Of a DNA stretch of 64,000 nt, positions 24,861 through 34,170 are shown in pieces; position 1 is the stretch's first letter; the number at the start of each line of letters is the position of its first letter. The notes beneath the pieces are model-generated. The model was not told the origin of the DNA, did not search any database, and saw only the letters and a program-made list of their open reading frames with translations. The stretch is from the NCBI GenBank assembly GCA_963846855.1, contig CAWJXK010000008.1, positions 1,054,001-1,118,000 on the forward strand. Reading direction: 5' to 3'. The stretch is from CAIWHR01 sp963846855. Its GTDB lineage: Bacteria; Pseudomonadota; Gammaproteobacteria; Burkholderiales; Casimicrobiaceae. A program made the translations under genes and the position numbers.

Positions 24861-26066
24861 TCAGCCGACCACCCTGACCCCGGCTTTCGCAAGCGTGTCG
24901 TGCAGCAGGCACACGTGCTCGCGCCCGGTCGTCTCGACGACGCACACGACATGGACGGCCGTGAGGTCCGGACCCGAGAACGCGCGGTCGTGGACGATCT
25001 CCTTGATCGACGCGCCGGTCGACGCGATGATCTCGGTGAGCCGCGCGAGCCCGCCGGGGCGGTCGCTGATCGAGACCGAGAAGCGCGCGAGGCGTCCGTC
25101 GGCGACAAGCCCGGTATCGATGACGCGGTCGAGCATCGTGAGGTCGATGTTGCCGCCCGCGAGCACCAGCACGACTTCCTTGCCCTTCAGCGCGTCGAGC
25201 TTGCCGGCGAGGAACGCCGCGAGCGGCGCCGCGCCGGCGCCTTCGACGACGCTCTTCTCGATCTCGATGAGACGCAGCACCGCGAGGGCGATGCTCGTCT
25301 CATCGACGGTCACCACGGTGTCGACAACGTGACGCACCAGCTCGAACGGTCTCTCGCCCAGCATCGGCACGGCGAGCCCGTCGGCGAGCGTCGGGGAAAG
25401 CGCGATGGGCACCGGCTTGCCGGCCGCGAGCGCCGCGGTGAGGCACGCCGCATGCTCGGGCTCGACGCCGACCATCGTGACGTCCGGCCGCAGCGCTTTC
25501 ACGGCCGTTCCCATGCCGGCGAGCAGCCCGCCGCCGCCCACCGGAACGACGATCGCTTCGACCGACGGCAGCTGCTCGAGGATTTCGAGCGCCATCGTGC
25601 CCTGGCCTGCGATGACCTGCTCGTTGTCGAACGGGTGGATGAACGTGAGCCCTTCGCGCTTCGCGATCACGGCGGCTTCCGCGCGCGCCTCGCCGAGATC
25701 GGCGCCGTGGAGGACGACGGTCGCGCCGAGCGTGCGGCAATTAGTGACCTTGATCAGCGCCGCGAACTTCGGCATCACCACCGTCGCCGGGATGCCGAGG
25801 AGGCTCGCGTGGTATGCGATCCCCTGCGCATGGTTGCCGGCGGACGCCGCGATCACGCCGCGCTTGCGCTCTTCCGGCGTGAGCTGCAGCAGCGCGTTGC
25901 GCGCGCCGCGCTCCTTGAAGCTGCCGGTGCGCTGCAGGTAGTCGAGCTTGCAGTGGATGTGCGCGCCAGTGAGCCGCGAGAGCGGTATCGATTCGACGCA
26001 CGGCGAGAGGTAGACGCCTCCCGCGATGCGTTCACGCGCAGCTTTGATGTCAGCGAGGGTGATCAT
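24861..26066 (-). CDS. ilvA: Threonine ammonia-lyase
   Basis: PLP enzyme converting L-threonine to 2-oxobutanoate and ammonia. The 401-residue protein has the PLP lysine motif TGSFKERGA, the phosphate-binding VGGGGLLAG and a single ACT domain at about residues 325-401 (ARFSVSISDRPGGLARLTEI). The one-ACT-domain length is that of the shorter form usually classed as catabolic or short biosynthetic, not the two-ACT long form of E. coli IlvA. No other isoleucine genes are nearby. Confidence 0.92.
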   Translation of the reverse strand: MITLADIKAARERIAGGVYLSPCVESIPLSRLTGAHIHCKLDYLQRTGSFKERGARNALLQLTPEERKRGVIAASAGNHAQGIAYHASLLGIPATVVMPKFAALIKVTNCRTLGATVVLHGADLGEARAEAAVIAKREGLTFIHPFDNEQVIAGQGTMALEILEQLPSVEAIVVPVGGGGLLAGMGTAVKALRPDVTMVGVEPEHAACLTAALAAGKPVPIALSPTLADGLAVPMLGERPFELVRHVVDTVVTVDETSIALAVLRLIEIEKSVVEGAGAAPLAAFLAGKLDALKGKEVVLVLAGGNIDLTMLDRVIDTGLVADGRLARFSVSISDRPGGLARLTEIIASTGASIKEIVHDRAFSGPDLTAVHVVCVVETTGREHVCLLHDTLAKAGVRVVG

Positions 26067-26255
26067 CGAGGGGCGTCGGATGGGCAGAGGCGGCGCCGGC
26101 CCGGAACGGGCGCGGCAGCGCGGGCGCGTAGCCTAACATCCGCGCCCCATTCTTTCGAGGAACCCGGATTTCACCTGGCTCACGTGCGCGCCCAGAGGCG
26201 CGCGACTCGGCCATGCGCTTCGGGGCGATCACGCGCCGTCAGCGCGCGACGTCGC

Positions 26256-27248
26256 TCATTGCCCGGACCGGAAGAAATGAATCAGCCGCTGCGGCATCCA
26301 GTCGAGCTGTCCCGGGAACGGCGCCACGGCGAATCCCGCGTGGCCGCCGTGCTCGGGCTGCTCCAGCACCACGTGCCTGCTGACCGCCTCCGGGCCGGGA
26401 AGCGATGTGCCGGGAATGAAAGGGTCGTTCCTCGCGTTGAGGACGAGCGTCGGCACCGCGATGTCCGCGAGCCACGGCTTGCTCGAGGCGCGGCGCCAGT
26501 AGTCGGCGGCGCCCGTGAATCCGTGCAGCGGCGCGGTGACGACCTCGTCGAAATCGAACATCGACCGCACGCGGGCGATTCTCCGCTCGTCCAGAAGCCC
26601 AGGGAAGCGCCGCGCCAGCGCGTGCCCCTTCGGTTTCAGCGTCGCCAGGAAATACCACGTGTAGATGATGTTGAGGCCGCGGCCGATGGCCTCGCCGGCC
26701 GCGGTCAGGTCGATCGGCGCGGACACCGCAGCCGCGGCGGCGAGGGACGCGCGGGCACCCGAGCCCGCGCGGCCAAGCCAGTTGAGGAGCGCGCTGCCGC
26801 CGAGCGACACGCCTGCCGCGTACAGCGGGATGTCGCCGCCGATGCGGACGCGTATCGCGTTCAGCATCGCGCCGACCTCCTCGTGATCGCCCGAATGATA
26901 GGCGCGCGGCAGAAGGTTGGGCTCGCCGGAGCAGCCGCGAAAATGCGGAATCACTCCGCGCCAGCCGATCTCGCGGAGCCCGGCCATCACCGCGCGCGCG
27001 TAGTGCGAGTTCGAGCCGCTCTCGAGCCCGTGGAACAGTACGACCAGCGGCGCGGTGTCGTTGCCGGAGGGCGCGTCGGCCCAGTCGAAATCCCAGAAAT
27101 CGCCGTCGGGCGTCAGCACGCGCTCGCGCCGATAGGAGATCGGTGATCCGCGGAGGAAGCGCGGCAGGATCGTCTGCGCGTGACCACCGGCGATCCACCG
27201 GGGCGCCCGATAGGCAAGCACATCGGACACGACGGACGGCACATTCAC
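26256..27248 (-). CDS. Alpha/beta hydrolase, YheT family
   Basis: 330 residues. The family opening RAPRWIAGGHAQTILPRFLR, oxyanion region VVLFHGLESGSNSHYAR, nucleophile elbow GVSLGGSALL and the closing histidine region EQPEHGGHAGF are present, giving a likely Ser-Asp-His triad (Asp in NDPFIPG). YheT-type proteins are putative esterases of unknown substrate. Its ATG overlaps the stop of the CYTH-CHAD gene (27245-27248, ATGA), so the two are translationally coupled. Confidence 0.9.
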   Translation of the reverse strand: MNVPSVVSDVLAYRAPRWIAGGHAQTILPRFLRGSPISYRRERVLTPDGDFWDFDWADAPSGNDTAPLVVLFHGLESGSNSHYARAVMAGLREIGWRGVIPHFRGCSGEPNLLPRAYHSGDHEEVGAMLNAIRVRIGGDIPLYAAGVSLGGSALLNWLGRAGSGARASLAAAAAVSAPIDLTAAGEAIGRGLNIIYTWYFLATLKPKGHALARRFPGLLDERRIARVRSMFDFDEVVTAPLHGFTGAADYWRRASSKPWLADIAVPTLVLNARNDPFIPGTSLPGPEAVSRHVVLEQPEHGGHAGFAVAPFPGQLDWMPQRLIHFFRSGQ

Positions 27249-28807
27249 CCGGCGATCCAGAACCGATGCGATCTGGCGAAGCGATTCGCAGTGCGCGCGA
27301 TCTCCTTCGCGAGCGCCGCCGCATTGGCCGCGGCCCAGCCGCGTATTGCCCCCTCCATCGCGACGTCGCCTGCACCCGCGAGACCGGCAACAAGATGGCG
27401 CACGGTCTCGGCGTCGTTGGCCCGTCCCAGCACGTCCTGCAGATCCGACAGCGACTTGAGATAGGCGCGCGCCCGCTTGCCCGAAAAAAGCGGGGCGAAG
27501 AACTCGGTGGCGTACCGGAGCTTCTTCGCGGCTATCCGCGCGGCGTGCCGGTCGTCGCCGTTTGCCTCGGCGAGTCCCGCCGCCCTTCGTTCGAGCCTGC
27601 CGTGCCGGCGGTTGATGAGCCGGGCGGCGAAAGTGTGCGCCGGCGAGGCGAGCGCCCGCAGGGCATCCGCGTCGTCACGGCCGAAGTGCGGCGTTGCGCA
27701 GAGCGCGCCGGCGGCGAGCAAGAGCCGCGTGAAACGCGCCGAACGCACGGCGTCACGCACGACCGCCCGCGCCTTGCCGCGCCGTGCGGAAACGCGGCGG
27801 CGCAGGCGCGCGAAACTCGCCGCCGCGTTGGCGTCGGTACCAAGTGCGGCGACGACCGGCGGCAGCGTGTCCACGGCGAACACATCCCAGTCGCGCGCTG
27901 CGCCGAGTGCCTGGGCCAGCCATTTGATCTCGGCGATCAGTTCGTCACGCCCGGGCGTGGGAGGAATGAGGCTGAGGCAGGAGCGCAACCGGCGCGTCCC
28001 GATCCGCATCTGGTGCACCCATTCCGGGTCGGCGCCGGCGAGGAGTCCGGCGGCATTTCCCGCGATCTGCTCGAGGCAGCCTTGCACAATGACACGCAAG
28101 GCCTCTTCCGCCGGCGCGTCGTGGGCGAGCGCCGACGTGCGCGCGCGCACCGGCGTCCCCACGTCGCCGCGCCCGTGCGCGAGCGCATACCCGCGCTCCG
28201 CCTTGTTGGCGCTGCCAATCGAGAGCGGCACGTCACGGGCGAGCCGTTGCGCGAGGCCGAACAGCGGCAGCGGATTGCCGGTGACGATCTCCATCTCGAT
28301 TTCGGCGATCGGCGTCGTCCGGCGGCCGGCGCGAATCGAGCCGGAATCGATTGCGAGGGTCGCCGTGGTTCCATCCGGGAATGCGAGCGGAATCGCGTGG
28401 CGCGCGAAATCGGTCGTGAATTGCGCGATGAGCAGATCCTTGCGCAGGGCCTTCAGCAGCACGCGATGCCAGGGCGTCGTGCCGAGGTGCGGGACGTCGA
28501 ACGAGGCATGTGCGAGGAGGCATTCGTACTCGCTCCGCGCATGCAGGCCGGTGCTGGTGCCGTGCAGCGGGGGACCCTTGACCGTCTGCAGCCAGCGCTT
28601 GCCCTCGCGGCGAAGCCGCAGCGCGATGCCCTGGCGCGCAAGGCGCAGGTCCCGCGTGTCGAAATACGTGCTGGTGAGACGCGTCGTGCTGGCGCGGCCG
28701 TGTTTCACCGCGGCGATTGCCGGATGCCGCGCGAGGCGTGTGACGCCGCCGGCGCCGGCGAGCACACGCGGATCGAGCGCGAGCTTGAGTTCTATCTCGG
28801 TCGCCAC
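27245..28807 (-). CDS. CYTH and CHAD domain protein (inorganic polyphosphate/triphosphatase-like)
   Basis: 520 residues. Residues 1-200 form a CYTH triphosphate tunnel domain starting with the EIELKL (ExExK) motif and containing STYFDTRDLRLARQGIALRLR. Residues 225-520 form a CHAD helical domain with WVHQMRIGTRRLRSCL and the second half IAAKKLRYATEFF, histidine- and arginine-rich and known to associate with polyphosphate. Likely hydrolyses tripolyphosphate or binds polyphosphate in the cytoplasm. Coupled to the YheT-like gene. Confidence 0.92.
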   Translation of the reverse strand: MATEIELKLALDPRVLAGAGGVTRLARHPAIAAVKHGRASTTRLTSTYFDTRDLRLARQGIALRLRREGKRWLQTVKGPPLHGTSTGLHARSEYECLLAHASFDVPHLGTTPWHRVLLKALRKDLLIAQFTTDFARHAIPLAFPDGTTATLAIDSGSIRAGRRTTPIAEIEMEIVTGNPLPLFGLAQRLARDVPLSIGSANKAERGYALAHGRGDVGTPVRARTSALAHDAPAEEALRVIVQGCLEQIAGNAAGLLAGADPEWVHQMRIGTRRLRSCLSLIPPTPGRDELIAEIKWLAQALGAARDWDVFAVDTLPPVVAALGTDANAAASFARLRRRVSARRGKARAVVRDAVRSARFTRLLLAAGALCATPHFGRDDADALRALASPAHTFAARLINRRHGRLERRAAGLAEANGDDRHAARIAAKKLRYATEFFAPLFSGKRARAYLKSLSDLQDVLGRANDAETVRHLVAGLAGAGDVAMEGAIRGWAAANAAALAKEIARTANRFARSHRFWIAG

Positions 28808-28837
28808 GGCATTGCGTCGGGGTTGCGCGCCGTGATG

Positions 28838-29962
28838 CTACGCGGAGTCCGCCACCTTCACCCGCCGCCGGCGCACGGCGTCGGCAAGGAGCTCGAGCGT
28901 CGTGACGGTGGTTTCCCAGCCGATGCAGGCGTCGGTGATCGACACGCCGTATTCGAGCTCGCGGCCGGGAACGAGATCCTGCCGCCCCTCGTTGAGATGG
29001 CTTTCGAGCATCACGCCGAAGATCCGCTCGTCGCCGCCGGCGATCTGCGCGGCGACATCACGCGCGACGTCGACCTGCCGCTCGTGGCTCTTGCGGCTGT
29101 TCGCGTGCGAGCAGTCGATCATCAGTCGGGCGGCAAGCCCCGCGGCGGCGAGCTCGGCGCAGGTCGCCTCGACGCTTGCCGCGTCGTAGTTCGGCGCCTT
29201 GCCGCCGCGCAGGATGATGTGGCCGTCCTCGTTGCCCGCGGTGTGCACGATCGCCGAATGGCCCCCCTTGGTCACCGAGAGGAAATGGTGCGGCGCCGAG
29301 GCTGCCTTGATCGCGTCGACGGCGATGCGGACGTCGCCGTCGGTGCCGTTCTTGAACCCGACGGGGCACGACAACCCCGACGCGAGCTCGCGGTGCACCT
29401 GGCTTTCGGTCGTACGTGCGCCGATCGCGCCCCACGCGATCAGATCGGCGAGGTACTGCGGCGTGATCATGTCGAGGTATTCGGTGCCGGCCGGCAGGTC
29501 GAGCTCGTTGATCTCGAGCAGGATGCGCCGGGCGAGGCGGAGCCCGTCGTTGATGCGGTAGCTGTCGTCGAGGTTCGGGTCGTTGATGAGCCCCTTCCAG
29601 CCGACGGTGGTGCGCGGCTTCTCGAAATAGACGCGCATGACGAGCACGAGTTCGCTCGAAAGCCCGGCGCGAAGCGCCGCGAGTCGCGTCGCGTATTCGA
29701 TCGCCGCGTCGTAATCGTGGATCGAGCAGGGCCCGACCACCACCTCGAGGCGATCGTCGGCGCCGTGCAGCACGCGATGGATCGCCTGGCGGGCCTCGAA
29801 GGTGGTCGTCGCGGCGCGGCCGGAGGCCGGGAATTCGCGCAGCAGATGCGAAGGCGGGGCGAGCTCGGTGATCCCCCGGATGCGCGTATCGTCGATCGGC
29901 AGCGGGGCCGGGGAATGCGACGCCGCGGCGGCGCGGTTGCGGTTGGCGGTGGAGGCGGTCAC
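28838..29962 (-). CDS. aroG: 3-deoxy-7-phosphoheptulonate synthase, AroG type
   Basis: First enzyme of the shikimate pathway: condenses phosphoenolpyruvate and erythrose 4-phosphate. About 374 residues. LEVVVGPCSIHDYDAAIEYA, FEKPRTTVGWKGLINDPNLD and the metal-binding region LMIDCSHANSRKSH match the class I (AroFGH) family. The first 25 residues are low-complexity (Ala, Ser, Pro). Start uncertain: GTG 29962 or TTG 29974. The TTG has no Shine-Dalgarno and lies two bases from an inverted repeat, so GTG is preferred. Erythrose 4-phosphate comes from the pentose-phosphate genes at the left end. Confidence 0.93.
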   Translation of the reverse strand: MTASTANRNRAAAASHSPAPLPIDDTRIRGITELAPPSHLLREFPASGRAATTTFEARQAIHRVLHGADDRLEVVVGPCSIHDYDAAIEYATRLAALRAGLSSELVLVMRVYFEKPRTTVGWKGLINDPNLDDSYRINDGLRLARRILLEINELDLPAGTEYLDMITPQYLADLIAWGAIGARTTESQVHRELASGLSCPVGFKNGTDGDVRIAVDAIKAASAPHHFLSVTKGGHSAIVHTAGNEDGHIILRGGKAPNYDAASVEATCAELAAAGLAARLMIDCSHANSRKSHERQVDVARDVAAQIAGGDERIFGVMLESHLNEGRQDLVPGRELEYGVSITDACIGWETTVTTLELLADAVRRRRVKVADSA

Positions 29963-29976
29963 GTCGGGATCCAAGA

Positions 29977-29991
29977 TAATTTAGTCAATTA
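29977..29991 (-). promoter_or_regulatory. Inverted repeat at the aroG start, possible operator
   Basis: TAATT (29977-29981) and AATTA (29987-29991) form a perfect 5-bp inverted repeat with a 5-base spacer in an unusually AT-rich patch. On the minus strand, TTGATA lies 16 bases upstream of TAATTG, a weak -35/-10 pair. It ends two bases before the TTG at 29974. It could be a binding site for an aromatic-responsive repressor; this is inference. Confidence 0.3.
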
Positions 29992-30240
29992 AAACAAATC
30001 GTTGCGATATCAAGCGCATGCAATCATTCATTTTGCCACGGCCGATGCTGCAACGCATCAGACGAATATGCCACACCCCCGCGCCAAGGACCCCGGAAAT
30101 CGTTGCTTCGCGTGCTTTTGTTGTCTTAGACTCAATCGTCGCGTCGGAAACGCAGCGCCGAGGCGAAAGACGATGATAGTTCGGCCGGCTCCGGAATACC
30201 GAGTCGACCTTCCCGCCCGACCGATTTCTAGGAGATCCGA

Positions 30241-30675
30241 ATGCAAAAGCTCGTTGCCGTGGTGCTGGGGGCGGTGTTCTCGCTCGCGGCCATCCCGGCG
30301 ATTGCTGCCGACAACGCGCAGCAGGACAAGATGAAGACATGCAATTCCAGGGCCGGCATGATGAAGGGTGATGACCGCAAGGAATTCATGAAGGCCTGCC
30401 TGTCCGGCGACGAGGCGACGCAGACCAAACTCACGGCGCAGCAGGAGAAGATGAGGACGTGCAATCAGAAGGCGACCGGGATGAACGGCGACGCGCGCAA
30501 GAGCTTCATGAAGACGTGCCTCTCCGGCGACGCCGCTGCGGCCGCGCCGGCTGCCGCGAAGGCGCCTGCCGCGCCGATGACGCAGCAGGAAAAGATGAAG
30601 GCCTGCAACACCAAGGCCGGCGACATGAAGGGCGACGATCGCAAGAAGTTCATGTCGACCTGCCTCGCCAGCTGA
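30241..30675 (+). CDS. PsiF-repeat periplasmic protein
   Basis: 144 residues with a signal peptide (MQKLVAVVLGAVFSLAAIPA, cut after AIAA near 23). The mature part has three copies of a Q-x-KMKxCN...MKGDDRKxFMxxCL unit (about residues 28-55, 67-95 and 113-143), each with two cysteines; an Ala/Pro-rich linker separates the last two. In E. coli PsiF is induced by phosphate starvation; its function is unknown. AGGAGA precedes the ATG. No Pho box was recognised in the 266-base divergent gap to aroG. Confidence 0.9.
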   Translation: MQKLVAVVLGAVFSLAAIPAIAADNAQQDKMKTCNSRAGMMKGDDRKEFMKACLSGDEATQTKLTAQQEKMRTCNQKATGMNGDARKSFMKTCLSGDAAAAAPAAAKAPAAPMTQQEKMKACNTKAGDMKGDDRKKFMSTCLAS

Positions 30676-30758
30676 CGCCATACCGCACTCCACCCGCGCG
30701 TCGCGCGGGAACCGAACACGGCCGGGTGACCTCCTGTCCATCCGGCCGCGACTGACAG

Positions 30759-30793
30759 GGCCCCGCCGGGCAACCGGCCGGGGCCTTGTTTTT
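30759..30793 (+). terminator. Rho-independent terminator after psiF
   Basis: Stem 30759-30769 (GGCCCCGCCGG) pairs with 30774-30785 (CCGGCCGGGGCC) with one bulged C and a GCAA tetraloop, followed by TTGTTTTT at 30786-30793. It lies about 85 bases after the psiF stop. The convergent methyltransferase gene ends just beyond, at 30806. Confidence 0.8.
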
Positions 30794-30805
30794 GGCGGCC
30801 CCGGG

Positions 30806-32038
30806 TCAGCCGGTCTTTCGCAGCAGCAATCCCTTGAGGTAGTCGCCTTCCGGAAATGCGAGCGTGACCGGGTGGTCCGGGCTTGCCGTGAAGCGACCGA
30901 CGATCGCCGCATCGGCCAGCGCGTCCTGCGCCGCGCCCGCCAGGATCTGCCCGAAAAGCTTCGCGTCGATGGCCGCCGAGCATGAGAACGTCGCGAGGAG
31001 GCCGTCATCGTGCAGCAGCTTGAGCGCGAGCAGGTTGATGTCCTTGTAGGCGCGGGCAGCGCGTTCGGCGTGCGCGGCGGTCGGAGCGAATTTCGGCGGG
31101 TCGAGCACGATCAGGTCGAAGCGTGCGCCAGCATCGCGCAGGCGACGCAGTTCGGTGAACGCGTCGCCTTCCTGCCATGTCGCGCGCTCGGCCGGAAGCT
31201 CCGGGTTTCGCGCCAGATTGTCGCGCGCCCGCGCAAGCGCCTCGCCGGCGCTGTCGATCGACAGCACACTCGCCGCGCCGCCGGCGAGACCGGCCAGCGA
31301 GAATGCGCCCGTGTAGCAGAAGACGTTGAGCATCGCCCGGCCCGCCGCGTGCGCGCGCACGGCCTTCCGGCTGTCGCGTTGATCGAGATAGAAGCCGGTC
31401 TTGTGACCCGCGACGACGTCGACGCCGTACGCGATGTCGTCTTCCTGCATCGTCACATCGTCGGGCAGGGACCCGTGCATCACGCCCGTGCGGGGCGCCA
31501 ACCCCTCGAGCGAGCGCACCTCGACGTCGGAGCGTTCGTAAACGCACGTGACGCCGGATACCGCCGCGAGGGCTGCGACGATCACATCGCGCCAGCGCTC
31601 CGGTCCCGCCGCCGAGAGCTGGACCACGATGGTGTCCCCGTACCGGTCGGCGACGAGCCCCGGCAATCCGTCCGCCTCGCCGTGGATGAGCCGGCACGCC
31701 GTGTGGCGTGCGTCGCGCAGCGGCAGGCGTCGCTCCGCGGCCGTGTGAATCCGGTCGTGCAGGAAACGCGCATCGACCGGCTGCGCCGGATCGAACGTCC
31801 ACACGCGGGCGCGAATCTGCGACGCCGGCGAATACGCGGCGCGGGCCAGGAATTGTCCGGAGGCGCTCGCCACCGCGACCGTGTCGCCCGTCGCGGGGTC
31901 GCCGTCGACGCGGTCGATGGCGCCGGAGAAGATCCACGGATGCCGCCGGTGCAGCGATTTCTCGCGGCCGGGCTTCAGTATCAGCGTCGCGTCGACGCCG
32001 CGCGGTGTCGGCAAGTTCGCGCTATCCGAGCGCCACAC
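30806..32038 (-). CDS. Class I rRNA methyltransferase, RlmI-like (PUA domain)
   Basis: About 410 residues. An N-terminal PUA domain (LILKPGREKSLHRRHPWIFS) is followed by a Rossmann SAM-binding domain with MLNVFCYTGAFSLAGLAGGA and the catalytic-loop motif LDPPKFAP. This is the COG1092 family; E. coli RlmI methylates cytosine C5 in 23S rRNA. GTG 32038 is preferred as start, with TTG 32044 as an alternative; either overlaps the end of the upstream VIT gene by about 20 bases. Confidence 0.9.
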   Translation of the reverse strand: MWRSDSANLPTPRGVDATLILKPGREKSLHRRHPWIFSGAIDRVDGDPATGDTVAVASASGQFLARAAYSPASQIRARVWTFDPAQPVDARFLHDRIHTAAERRLPLRDARHTACRLIHGEADGLPGLVADRYGDTIVVQLSAAGPERWRDVIVAALAAVSGVTCVYERSDVEVRSLEGLAPRTGVMHGSLPDDVTMQEDDIAYGVDVVAGHKTGFYLDQRDSRKAVRAHAAGRAMLNVFCYTGAFSLAGLAGGAASVLSIDSAGEALARARDNLARNPELPAERATWQEGDAFTELRRLRDAGARFDLIVLDPPKFAPTAAHAERAARAYKDINLLALKLLHDDGLLATFSCSAAIDAKLFGQILAGAAQDALADAAIVGRFTASPDHPVTLAFPEGDYLKGLLLRKTG

Positions 32039-33068
32039 CCGCAAGACGCCCGATCGCGTACGTCACCGTGCCGGCGATCGCACCGAGCAACAGCATGCGG
32101 GCGCCCGAATAGACCGAGTTGCGGCCGGTGAAGAGCGAGAGCAGCGCGCCAACGGTAAAGAGCGACACGGCGCTGATTGCGATGGCGATCGGCAGGGACT
32201 TAGGCCCGGGCGCGACGACGAAGGGAATGAGCGGCAGCAGCGCCCCCGCCCCGAACGACACGAACGACGAGATCGCGACCCCCCAGGGAGAGCCGAGCTC
32301 CTCGGGATTGAGCCCGAGCTCCTCGCGCGCGAGCGTGTCGAGCGCATGCTCCGGATCGGCGACGATGCGATTCGCAAGCTTGGTGGCTTCCGCCGCCGGC
32401 AGCCCCTTTGCCGCGTAGATGAGCGCAAGCTCCTGCGCTTCGGCCTCCGGGTACTGCGCGAGCTCGTCGCGCTCGAGGCCGATCTGGTATTCGTAGAGCT
32501 CGCGCTGAGAGCGCACCGACACGTATTCGCCGGCGGCCATCGCGAAGGCACCCGCGCACATGCCGGCGACGCCGGTGAGCAGCACCACATGCGGGTCGGC
32601 GCTCGCCCCGGCGATGCCGAGGATCAGCCCCGAATTGGACACGAGCCCGTCGTTGACGCCGAACACCGCGGCGCGCAGGTTGTTGCCGCTGCCGAGCCCG
32701 CGGTGGCGGTGCTCGAACGTGGCGCCGGCCGTCGGCGTCGTATGGCCGGGATCGCGGCCGAGCGAGGTCCCGTAGACGCTCATCCCGCGCACCTTCATCG
32801 CGGCGAGCACGTTCTTGATGCGCCGCGGCCCCAGCCACTTCACGAGCCATGCGACGAATCGCGTGCGCGCGTCGGGCACGAACGGAGCCGGCGCCTCGGC
32901 GCCGCGGGCGGTGAGCTGCGCGCGCCAGATCGCCGCCTGCGCCTCGGCCTCGCCTGCGAGCCGGCGAAAGAGCTCGGCGCGGGTCGTTCCGGCCTCCGCC
33001 TCCGCGCAGGCGCGATACAGAAACACCGAGCGCTGCTCCTCGTACCAGCTTTCGAGCGGATTGGACAT
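32022..33068 (-). CDS. VIT1/CCC1-family transporter with degenerate ferritin-like N-terminus
   Basis: 348 residues. Residues 1-55 resemble the rubrerythrin-like domain of MbfA-type proteins (LYRACAEAEAGTTRAELFRR), but the usual ExxH iron ligand is replaced by Gln (EAEAQAAIW). The VIT domain follows from about 125 with NLRAAVFGVNDGLVSNSGLI, an acidic cytoplasmic helix stretch rich in Glu (LERDELAQYPEAEAQE) that binds metal in VIT1, and three C-terminal membrane helices. It would export iron or manganese from the cytoplasm. Overlaps the methyltransferase downstream. Confidence 0.9.
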   Translation of the reverse strand: MSNPLESWYEEQRSVFLYRACAEAEAGTTRAELFRRLAGEAEAQAAIWRAQLTARGAEAPAPFVPDARTRFVAWLVKWLGPRRIKNVLAAMKVRGMSVYGTSLGRDPGHTTPTAGATFEHRHRGLGSGNNLRAAVFGVNDGLVSNSGLILGIAGASADPHVVLLTGVAGMCAGAFAMAAGEYVSVRSQRELYEYQIGLERDELAQYPEAEAQELALIYAAKGLPAAEATKLANRIVADPEHALDTLAREELGLNPEELGSPWGVAISSFVSFGAGALLPLIPFVVAPGPKSLPIAIAISAVSLFTVGALLSLFTGRNSVYSGARMLLLGAIAGTVTYAIGRLAGVALG

Positions 33069-33099
33069 GGCGAAGTCTCGGCGAGGGCGTGGCCGGAAT

Positions 33100-34059
33100 T
33101 CAGGCGAGCGCGGCTTCGATCCGCGCCATCACGTCGGGCACGAGCTTCGGCACAACGTCGAGCGCCTTCAGGTTCTCGCGGACCTGCGCGGGACGCGTCG
33201 CGCCGGTGATCACGCTCGACACATTGGGGTTCCTGAGGCACCACGCGAGCGACAGTTGCGCGAGCGTGCACGAAAGATCCTTGGCGATCGGCTCGAGCCG
33301 CTTCACGACGGCGATCTTCGCGGTGTCCGTCAGCCGCTCGGCCAGCCATTCGTAGCCCTTGAGCGCGCCGCGCGAATCGGGCGGGATGCCGGCGTTGTAC
33401 TTGCCGGTCAGCATGCCGGACGCGAGCGGGCTCCAGATCGTCGTCCCGAGCCCGATCTCGCGGTAGAGCTGCGCGTACTCCTGCTCGACGCGCTCGCGAT
33501 GGAAGAGATTGTATTGTGGCTGCTCCATCACCGGCTTGTGCAGGTGATGCCGCTCGGCGATCTGCCACGCCGCCATGATCTCGGCCGCCGTCCATTCGGA
33601 CGTGCCCCAGTAGTGGGCCTTGCCCGAGCTCACGATGTCGTGCATCGCATAGACGGTTTCCTCGATCGGCGTGTCGGGATCGGCCCGATGGCAGAACACG
33701 AGATCGACGTAGTCGAGCGAGAGCCGCGAGAGCGAGCCGTCGATCGCCTGCATCAGGTATTTCCGGTTGAGCGTGTTCTTCTCGTTGGGCCCGTCGAACA
33801 TGCCCCAGTAGAACTTCGTCGAGATCACATAGGACGAGCGGCGCCAGCCCATCTTCTTCAACGCCGCGCCCATGATCGTTTCCGAGACGCCCTTGGCATA
33901 CACTTCGGCGTTGTCGAAGAAGTTGACGCCGGCCTCGTATGCGGCCGCCATGCAATCGCGGGCGACGTCCTCGCCCATCTGGTTGCCGTAGGTCACCCAC
34001 GAGCCGAACGACAGCTCGCTGACCTTGAGGCCGGATCGGCCGAGCCGGCGATAGTTCAT
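33100..34059 (-). CDS. Aldo/keto reductase, voltage-gated K+ channel beta-subunit-like group
   Basis: 319 residues, a TIM-barrel NADPH-dependent oxidoreductase. The catalytic tetrad can be assigned as Asp and Tyr in FFDNAEVYAKG, Lys in ISTKFYWG and His in VFCHRADPDTP. The opening MNYRRLGRSGLKVSELSFGS and PLASGMLTGKYN, SSVITGA segments place it with the KCNAB/YghZ-like group. Start at ATG 34059; ATG 34068 (MTTMNYRR) is an alternative. Divergent from the S9 peptidase gene. Substrate unknown. Confidence 0.93.
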   Translation of the reverse strand: MNYRRLGRSGLKVSELSFGSWVTYGNQMGEDVARDCMAAAYEAGVNFFDNAEVYAKGVSETIMGAALKKMGWRRSSYVISTKFYWGMFDGPNEKNTLNRKYLMQAIDGSLSRLSLDYVDLVFCHRADPDTPIEETVYAMHDIVSSGKAHYWGTSEWTAAEIMAAWQIAERHHLHKPVMEQPQYNLFHRERVEQEYAQLYREIGLGTTIWSPLASGMLTGKYNAGIPPDSRGALKGYEWLAERLTDTAKIAVVKRLEPIAKDLSCTLAQLSLAWCLRNPNVSSVITGATRPAQVRENLKALDVVPKLVPDVMARIEAALA

Positions 34060-34170
34060 GGTCGTCATTGTGGTCTTTGCAAAGAGAGAATTGGAAGAGC
34101 GCGCGCGGGTTGGAGGACCCGCGCACGGCGTACAATCGCGAGCGCATATTGTACCTACAAGGACCCGGGA

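Noticed and set aside
26067..26255. Short frame between ilvA and the YheT-like gene
   Set aside because: About 60 codons of Arg/Pro/Ala-rich sequence, no ribosome site and no conservation signal that can be seen.
27143..29992. 949-codon plus-strand open frame antisense to three genes
   Set aside because: It is antisense to YheT-like, CYTH-CHAD and aroG, which all have clear motifs; the product has none.
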